This document shows, piece after piece, positions 29,939 to 34,603 of a stretch of DNA of 34,603 bases. The stretch is taken from NCBI GenBank assembly GCA_035316025.1, contig DATFXL010000109.1, positions 1-34,603 on the forward strand, given 5' to 3'. The notes under the pieces were generated by a model. That model worked only from the letters and a program-made list of their open reading frames with translations, was not told the DNA's origin and did no database searches. Origin of the DNA: JALZAA01 sp035316025. Its GTDB lineage: Bacteria; Actinomycetota; Acidimicrobiia; IMCC26256; JACDBD01. Each line of letters opens with the position of its first letter. Positions within the stretch are counted from its first letter, which is position 1. A program made the position numbers and the translations under genes.

Positions 29939-31122
29939 GCGAACGGGTCACGTTCGAGGACATCGTCCGGGACCGTCACATCGTCGTGTGCTGCGGCACC
30001 GGCGGCGTCGGCAAGACGACGGTGGCGGCGGTCTTCGCAGCCGAGGGGGCGCGCCGCGGCCGTAATGCAGTCGTGGTCACGATCGACCCGGCCAAGCGCC
30101 TTGCCAACACGCTCGGTCTCGAGGAGCTCTCCAACACACCCCACGAGATCGACCGGAGCCGCTGGGACCCGGCCGGATCGGCGCCGGCCGGACGGCTCTC
30201 CGCGCTCATGCTCGACACCAAGTCGACGTTCGACGACCTGGTGGCGACGTACGCAGCCGACGACGACCAGACGGAACGGATCCTGAGCAACCGCTTCTAC
30301 CGCAACGTCTCGACGGCGCTGTCGGGAACGCAGGAATACATGGCGATGGAGAAGTTGTACGAGCTCCACGAACAGGGCGGTTACGACCTCATCGTCGTGG
30401 ATACGCCACCGACTCGCCACGCGCTCGACTTCCTCGACGCGCCCCGGCGGCTCACCCGGCTCCTCGACAACCGCATCTTCCGGATGCTGATGATGCCGAC
30501 GCGGGCATACCTCCGGGTCGCCAGCGCCGCGGTGCAACGCTTCCTGCGCACCGCGTCGAAAGTCGTCGGCACCGAGGTGATCGACGACGTCGTCGCGTTC
30601 TTCCGCGCCTTCGAGGGGATGGAGGAAGGGTTCCGCAACCGGGCCGCGAGCGTGCTCGCATTGCTCGCCGATCCGTCGAGCAGCTTCCTCGTGGTCAGCT
30701 CGCCACGGCGCGACGCGGTCGAGGAGGCGGCCTACTTCGCCGAACGACTCGCCGAAAGCGACATACCGGTCGAGGGCCTCATCGTCAACCGTGTGCACCC
30801 AGCCTTCGGCGACGAAAGAGTCGAAGGACTGCGCGCCCGAGCCGATACGCTCGCGGCGAAACGCTCCGAAAGCGTTCGCGCCGCCGGTGACGGTGCCGTT
30901 TCGGCGCGGCGGTTGGCCGAGCTGTACACGAACCTGGCCGACTTCCGGCAGGTCGCCGAGTGCGAGCGGCACCACGTGGCAGGTGTGAAGGCCCGCGCCG
31001 GGCGTGCGGCCGTCGCGTTCGTCCCCTACCTCTCACGGGACGTCTACGACTTCGACGCGCTGGCGGAAGTCGGGCGACACCTGTTCACTACCACCCCGAC
31101 CGCGCCAGCGCGAGCCCCCTAA
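29935..31122 (+). CDS. ArsA/Get3-like ATPase, subunit 2 without signature lysine
   Basis: The 395-residue protein has GTGGVGKTT at 21-29; the P-loop Lys27 is kept, but the first lysine of the family motif is Thr22. TIDPAKRLANTLGL and DLIVVDTPPTRHALDFLDAP match switch regions of ArsA proteins. A helical insert (LLDNRIFRMLMMPTRAYLRVASAAVQRFLR, in segments, near 180-210) resembles the region that in Get3 makes a hydrophobic groove for tail anchors. With subunit 1 it probably forms a heterodimer in which only one partner supplies the signature lysine. Client or cargo is unknown. Its TAA overlaps the convergent lipoprotein stop by three bases. Confidence 0.88.
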   Translation: MSERVTFEDIVRDRHIVVCCGTGGVGKTTVAAVFAAEGARRGRNAVVVTIDPAKRLANTLGLEELSNTPHEIDRSRWDPAGSAPAGRLSALMLDTKSTFDDLVATYAADDDQTERILSNRFYRNVSTALSGTQEYMAMEKLYELHEQGGYDLIVVDTPPTRHALDFLDAPRRLTRLLDNRIFRMLMMPTRAYLRVASAAVQRFLRTASKVVGTEVIDDVVAFFRAFEGMEEGFRNRAASVLALLADPSSSFLVVSSPRRDAVEEAAYFAERLAESDIPVEGLIVNRVHPAFGDERVEGLRARADTLAAKRSESVRAAGDGAVSARRLAELYTNLADFRQVAECERHHVAGVKARAGRAAVAFVPYLSRDVYDFDALAEVGRHLFTTTPTAPARAP

Positions 31123-32942
31123 CCCTCGCGGTCGGGCCGGGCGTCGGGAGGCACGGCCGCCGTCGACGGGCCCCGCGGTGCCGGAGCCTGAGGGGCCGCC
31201 GTGCCGGAGACGCCGAAGCCGAAGACGATGCCGTCGGTGCTGCCGTTCCGACCTACTACGTATACGCGGCCGTTGTCGACGGTCGGTGTCGTGAACTTGT
31301 TGCCGGTGCCAATCGGCCAGCTGCCGCGCAGCGCCAGCACGTCGTTCGTGGGGGTTGCGTCGTAGGCGCGCAGCTCGGCGTTTTGCTGTTGCCCGGGATT
31401 GGTGGGCCAGTACGTGACCCAAACGAGCGCGGAGCCCGACTCAGCGCCCGTCGAGGTGACGATGGCCGAGCTGGATCCGTACCCGAACGGGTCGGAGGAC
31501 TGGCCGGCGAGGCTCAGCGTCGGCTGCCCGCCGGCGTCGACGACCCGGTAGGAGGTCAGCTTCCCGGGGTTCGCACCGAAGAACACCGGGTTCGGGACGT
31601 AGATGTTGCCGCCGTCTCCAGGCCACATCGCCGGCGTCGCCCACGCGCCGGGGGTGTTCGGCAACCCGAACGAGCTCGCGATGTCGTCACCGGCATTCCC
31701 CGACTGGTCTGGGCACGCACCGGCGGGTCCCTGCTGGAAGCCTCCAAGGTGGTCGCGATTCAGGATGTACAGGGGACCCTGCTTGCCCACAACCACGAGA
31801 GGATGGGGAACGGCGGATGTACCGAACTCGTCCCGCAACACCAGCGGCGCGCCCGAGCCGATGTCTTCGTCTCCGTCGCTCAGCTGCTGCGCATTGCACG
31901 GTGTCCAGAAGTCCTTCGGCGCCAGCTTCCCATTGGGGAGGACCTGGAGCCGGATGGCGGACTCTCCGAGATGCGGCGGAGCCGTCGCACCCGGGAGCGG
32001 CGCCTGAGGAACCTCGCCGTTGCCGCTGGCGAGCAGGATCTCGCCCGGCTTGTCGGAGAGCAGAGCGCCCCCGGCCTGCCAGATCCCGCCGCCCGGTCTC
32101 CCGAGCGTCGGAACGCCCGGCGTCGGGACCGCGACGTCGGTCCACTGCGTCGTGATCGCGCCGCTCGTCGCGTTGACACCCACGACCCAGCCCCGGTACG
32201 GCGGGAGGTCGCAATGGCCGCCGAAGGCCGCGTACACGACGCCGTCCATCAGCAGTAGGCCGGGGCGTTGCAGGTGCATCGTGGCGTCGAACGTCGCGGT
32301 AGGGTCGTTGTCGGCCGCGCCCTGGATCACGACGGGAAAGTTCGGCCGCTCCGCTCCGGTCGCGATGTCGATGGCGTGCGCCTCGTACAGCGCCGGCCCC
32401 GAGGTGCCCGACGCGTACGTCTTGGAGAACAGGTAGGCAGTGTGGGTCGTCGCGTCGATCGCAGGCGTCGAGGTGATGCCGACCCAAGGCGTCAGGTCGC
32501 CGCAACCAACATCAGCTGGGTTCCACGGCACGCCCAGGTCGGTTCGGTGCCAGAGCTGCTGGCCGGTGGCGGCGTCGAACCCGTACACGTGGTTCGTCTC
32601 GGTGGCGACGAGGAGCGTTCCGTTCACGCCCACCTTCGGATCGACACGCGGTCGGGCATACACCTGCCCGTCGACCGGCAAGGACCACTGCTCGTCGAAC
32701 CCGCACCCGCCACCGGCGGACGGGTTCAGGCCGGGCTGATTCGGATACCACCCCGTCTGCAGCGGCTCGTTTCCTGACACGGGTGAACCGGACGACGAGC
32801 TGCACGGGAACGCCAACGGTGGCGGCGGGGGTGACGGCGGATCTTTGGTCGGCGCGCACGCGGCGGCGATCGCTGCCGACGCCAAGAAGGCGGCGAGCAC
32901 GAACCCGCTTCGCCTTGGCGTCGTTCGCCGACCACTGCCCAT
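31119..32942 (-). CDS. PQQ-type beta-propeller lipoprotein
   Basis: The 607-residue protein starts at ATG 32942 behind GGAG. The signal ends in a lipobox with Cys29 (AIAAAC), then a Pro-rich spacer (SPPPPP). The rest is a beta-propeller with repeated blade motifs: VYGFDAATGQQLWHRTD, RGWVVGVNATSGAITTQW, PLYILNRDHLGGF and VYVVGRNGSTDGIVFGF. This resembles PQQ-dependent dehydrogenase or BamB-like propellers. I see no clear PQQ-binding Cys-Cys disulphide or catalytic Asp set, so a binding or scaffold role is as likely as an enzyme. Several cysteines (CSSSS, GGGCGFDEQ, VGCGDL, GHCDLPP) suggest disulphides outside the cell. It converges on the ArsA-like pair. Confidence 0.88.
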   Translation of the reverse strand: MGSGRRTTPRRSGFVLAAFLASAAIAAACAPTKDPPSPPPPPLAFPCSSSSGSPVSGNEPLQTGWYPNQPGLNPSAGGGCGFDEQWSLPVDGQVYARPRVDPKVGVNGTLLVATETNHVYGFDAATGQQLWHRTDLGVPWNPADVGCGDLTPWVGITSTPAIDATTHTAYLFSKTYASGTSGPALYEAHAIDIATGAERPNFPVVIQGAADNDPTATFDATMHLQRPGLLLMDGVVYAAFGGHCDLPPYRGWVVGVNATSGAITTQWTDVAVPTPGVPTLGRPGGGIWQAGGALLSDKPGEILLASGNGEVPQAPLPGATAPPHLGESAIRLQVLPNGKLAPKDFWTPCNAQQLSDGDEDIGSGAPLVLRDEFGTSAVPHPLVVVGKQGPLYILNRDHLGGFQQGPAGACPDQSGNAGDDIASSFGLPNTPGAWATPAMWPGDGGNIYVPNPVFFGANPGKLTSYRVVDAGGQPTLSLAGQSSDPFGYGSSSAIVTSTGAESGSALVWVTYWPTNPGQQQNAELRAYDATPTNDVLALRGSWPIGTGNKFTTPTVDNGRVYVVGRNGSTDGIVFGFGVSGTAAPQAPAPRGPSTAAVPPDARPDREG

Positions 32943-33041
32943 CGTCCACTCCAGCGGCCGCGCGACAAGACGTGCTTGTATCGAACGGCCTCCCTGCCGA
33001 AGCAGACATCTTAGGGGACGGACGGATAGCTTGCGGGGATC

Positions 33042-33461
33042 ATGAAGATCCTCGTTGCCGCCGACGCGCGCTGGGTACGGGAGCAGGTGCGTGCCGCGCT
33101 CGTGGGCCGGGGCCAAGAGGTCGTCGAGGTCACGCGCGGCCAGGACGTCCTAGACGCCGTCTCCGAGCACAAGCCCGATCTCGTCGTCTTGGACCTCCAG
33201 ATCGGGAACATGGGCGGGATCGCAGTCGCGATCGACCTTCACCTCGAGGAGGCCGCGGGTCGCCTTCCACACGTTCCTATTCTGTTGCTGCTCGACCGAG
33301 AGGCCGACCGGTTCCTCGCCCGGCGCGCCGCGGCCGAGGCGGAGCTCGTGAAGCCCGTCGAGCCGGGCACGCTGCGCCGCACCGTACGCCGTCTCGTCGG
33401 CGACGACGCCGGTCAGCGATCTTTCCGACCGATGGCCTCGGAACGCGCCGACGTAGAATGA
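33042..33461 (+). CDS. Single-domain response-regulator receiver protein
   Basis: The 139-residue protein is a receiver domain with no output domain. Asp51 in DLVVLDLQIGN is the phosphoacceptor, Lys104 in LVKPVEP the conserved lysine, and Asp8 in VAADARW one residue of the acidic pocket; the second acidic residue is Ala. The Ser/Thr switch position appears to be Leu or Asp (ILLLLDREA), so signalling may not follow the usual mechanism. GGGGAT precedes ATG 33042. No histidine kinase is nearby. The stop codon overlaps the promoter of the tRNA gene. Confidence 0.87.
   Translation: MKILVAADARWVREQVRAALVGRGQEVVEVTRGQDVLDAVSEHKPDLVVLDLQIGNMGGIAVAIDLHLEEAAGRLPHVPILLLLDREADRFLARRAAAEAELVKPVEPGTLRRTVRRLVGDDAGQRSFRPMASERADVE
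33454..33459 (+). promoter_or_regulatory. -10 element of the tRNA-Pro gene
   Basis: TAGAAT, one base from the consensus TATAAT, ends nine bases before the mature tRNA and overlaps the stop codon of the receiver gene. No convincing -35 box is seen. Confidence 0.5.
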
Positions 33462-33468
33462 GCGCCTT

Positions 33469-33546
33469 CGGGATGTGGCGCAGTTTGGTTAGCGCGCAGC
33501 GTTCGGGACGCTGAGGCCGCGGGTTCAAATCCCGCCATCCCGACCA
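33469..33546 (+). tRNA. tRNA-Pro (anticodon CGG), CCA encoded
   Basis: The full cloverleaf can be folded by eye. The acceptor arms CGGGATG and CATCCCG pair over seven bases. The anticodon stem CAGCG/CGCTG encloses the loop TTCGGGA, giving anticodon CGG for proline codon CCG. The T arm is GCGGG-TTCAAAT-CCCGC. The discriminator is A, followed by encoded CCA at 33544-33546. tRNA 3' ends are common targets for tyrosine-recombinase integration, and a recombinase remnant begins 30 bases downstream. Confidence 0.97.
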
Positions 33547-33576
33547 CCGTTTCCCCAGGTCACAGAACCGCGCATG

Positions 33577-33735
33577 TCAGCGGTCAGCCGTCCCAACCGG
33601 TGCCCCCCGTCTATCCCGCGCGTCAGGCAGAAACCGCTCTCCTACCCGGTCCGCGGCTTCACGGTCGGCTTCGCGCGACGCCTGCGCGTACAACCCGAGG
33701 GTAAGACGCGGGTCCGAGTGGCCGAGCGGTCGTCG
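33577..33735 (-). pseudogene. C-terminal remnant of a tyrosine recombinase/integrase
   Basis: The last 52 codons of an open frame encode RRPLGHSDPRLTLGLYAQAS, then a helical tail with ADREAADRVGERF. LGHSDPRLTLGLYAQ is the end of the tyrosine-recombinase catalytic domain: the second conserved His and the nucleophilic Tyr sixteen residues into this stretch. The frame runs on upstream to about 33816, but there it has no integrase features. The earlier catalytic Arg and His-x-x-Arg are absent from all frames I checked. The protein is thus broken or replaced upstream. Its stop lies 30 bases past tRNA-Pro, the usual place for an integrase of an element inserted at that tRNA. Confidence 0.75.
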
Positions 33736-33822
33736 CGGTTGGGACGCAGTCCGGTTACTCGCCGCACTCGAAGGCGACGGCTGACCCGATGATCGCCGTG
33801 CCGACGGTTCGCTCATGGGGCG

Positions 33823-34332
33823 CTAGGTGACCTTCGTCGCGCACTGCCAGTACACATTTTCAGAGCCGAAGGGGCCGGGGCTGCCGCCGGTCACGCTCGG
33901 GAACTCGCACGGAACCGGAGTACTCGACGGACCTGCTTGCTCCCAGGGCATCGTCGCATCTTGGGGCGTGAAGTTCTCGTAGACGAACGGGCCGCCGCCC
34001 TCGAACGTCGTCACGCACGTCTCCGGGCGAGGCATCACCGGGCCGGTCGCAATCACCGCGCCGGTGTCGGGGTTCTGTTTGACCCCGTACGTCCAGTTGT
34101 AGTACTCCCACTCGCCCGCGGGGAGCGTCCCGTACCAGTCGACGACATTCCCGGCCTTATCGACGCACTCCGTCTCAAACGACTGTGTTCCACCAGTCTC
34201 GTTGTAAACGTACGTGTACCACTGATGCACCCGCACAGGCTCAGACGCAGGTGGGGCCGATGGCTTGATCGGTGCGCACGCTGCCAAAGCCAACCCCGCG
34301 CCCAACGCGCCGATCATAAATAGTTTTCTCAT
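33823..34332 (-). CDS. Small lipoprotein of unknown function
   Basis: The 169-residue protein starts at ATG 34332 with a short signal and lipobox Cys19 (ALAAC). The mature part begins with a Pro/Ala-rich spacer and then a compact beta-rich domain: HQWYTYVYNETGG, DWYGTLPAGEWEYYNW and FEGGGPFVYENFTPQD. It is rich in Tyr, Trp and Thr and contains Cys at about 54, 124, 145 and near the end, which could pair outside the cell. I recognise no family. Sampled GC is about 57-60 percent, well below the neighbouring core genes, which together with the nearby integrase remnant suggests recent transfer. Upstream there is an AGAGAGGGCAGG stretch that can serve as Shine-Dalgarno. Confidence 0.8.
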   Translation of the reverse strand: MRKLFMIGALGAGLALAACAPIKPSAPPASEPVRVHQWYTYVYNETGGTQSFETECVDKAGNVVDWYGTLPAGEWEYYNWTYGVKQNPDTGAVIATGPVMPRPETCVTTFEGGGPFVYENFTPQDATMPWEQAGPSSTPVPCEFPSVTGGSPGPFGSENVYWQCATKVT

Positions 34333-34428
34333 CGTCCTGCCCTCTCTGCACCGCCCAGGCCCTGACACGCGTTCGGCATAGGAGGCGCGCCGCGCAGAGT
34401 TCCGTTCGTCGCTTTCCTCAGACGCCTG

Positions 34429-34603
34429 CTATGCGGGCTCTTGCCCCTGTACTCGTCGGCGAGCGTCAAACGCTCGCCAAGCCGCCAGGGCATTCGCCAG
34501 CGGCCCCGGTTGCGATCGTGGCTCGGGGGATCGTTGGCGCTGAGCCCTGTCGGGGCCGGGCTTCGGTGCGCCGGGAATGGGTCCAATCAGGTAGTCGAGC
34601 CCA
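34429..34603 (-). CDS. Partial gene at right edge, 3' end only
   Basis: One minus-strand frame is open from the window edge to a TAG at 34429. It reads GLDYLIGPIPGAPKPGP, a Pro/Arg/Gln-rich linker, and then a plausible helix LANALAAWRAFDARRRVQGQ. The helix looks like the tail of a real protein, but GC bias by codon position is weak, so support is moderate. I do not recognise a family. It is about 95 bases upstream of the lipoprotein on the same strand. It belongs to the putative integrated element. Confidence 0.4.
   Translation of the reverse strand, partial: GLDYLIGPIPGAPKPGPDRAQRQRSPEPRSQPGPLANALAAWRAFDARRRVQGQEPA
34458..34478. repeat. Perfect 9-base hairpin
   Basis: GGCGAGCGT and ACGCTCGCC are exact complements around CAA. 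The hairpin has no T tract, so it is not a normal terminator. It falls within the 3' end of the partial right-edge frame. In DNA it could form a small cruciform or be a protein-binding site in the accessory region. Confidence 0.55.

Noticed and set aside
34329..34586. 85-residue minus-strand frame overlapping the right-edge hairpin and ending at the lipoprotein start
   Set aside because: It begins with TTG directly after a stop, has an odd composition and no recognisable motif. The alternative frame ending at 34429 looks more protein-like, though neither is certain.

Overview
The window looks like chromosome from a high-GC Gram-positive bacterium of the Actinomycetota, perhaps a deep branch such as the Acidimicrobiia. 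This rests on gene content, not on any search: a WhiB protein, an atypical GlnR-like regulator, GlnE with two kinds of type I glutamine synthetase, a paired set of ArsA/Get3-like ATPases, a membrane Ser/Thr kinase, and strongly GC-biased third codon positions. Genes are tightly packed. Many overlap by a few bases at stop/start or stop/stop junctions, and no gene-free stretch exceeds about 300 bases.

Layout. (1) 1-3584, minus strand: glutamine-dependent NAD synthetase, a DMT-family transporter and two ferritin-like proteins, the last cut by the window edge. (2) 3629-13021: a nitrogen-assimilation island with glnE, glnA, glnA2 and a GlnR-like regulator that overlaps glnA2. A subtilase lipoprotein lies inside it and a transmembrane kinase follows it. 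(3) 13082-17914: two tandem six-helix membrane paralogues that keep the same promoter/leader, a compact 2Fe-2S/molybdopterin hydroxylase fusion, a divergent Tat-exported thioredoxin-fold protein, and a lysine-rich histone-H1-like protein. (4) 18111-20967: an iron-sulphur module in which a four-cysteine SufR-like regulator and ErpA face Mrp/ApbC across interleaved promoters. (5) 20976-23914: a flavin disulphide reductase, a metallo-beta-lactamase-fold hydrolase and a split-box Nudix hydrolase. (6) 24038-27188: selA-selB. (7) 27185-32942: WhiB, an NfeD-like protein without a visible catalytic dyad, the ArsA-like pair and a beta-propeller lipoprotein. (8) 33042-34603: a lone receiver protein, tRNA-Pro(CGG), a tyrosine-recombinase remnant abutting the tRNA, and lower-GC accessory genes, which together look like the edge of an integrated element.

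The clearest new pattern is regulatory. Five genes (nadE, glnE, glnA2, mrp, selA) have a hexamer of form NANNNT ending exactly six bases before the start codon and no Shine-Dalgarno sequence. This suggests leaderless transcripts and helps fix those starts. The most unusual protein is the 572-residue molybdenum hydroxylase fusion at 14776-16494, which keeps the hallmark motifs of a family usually much larger. I saw no CRISPR array, intact insertion sequence, riboswitch or origin.
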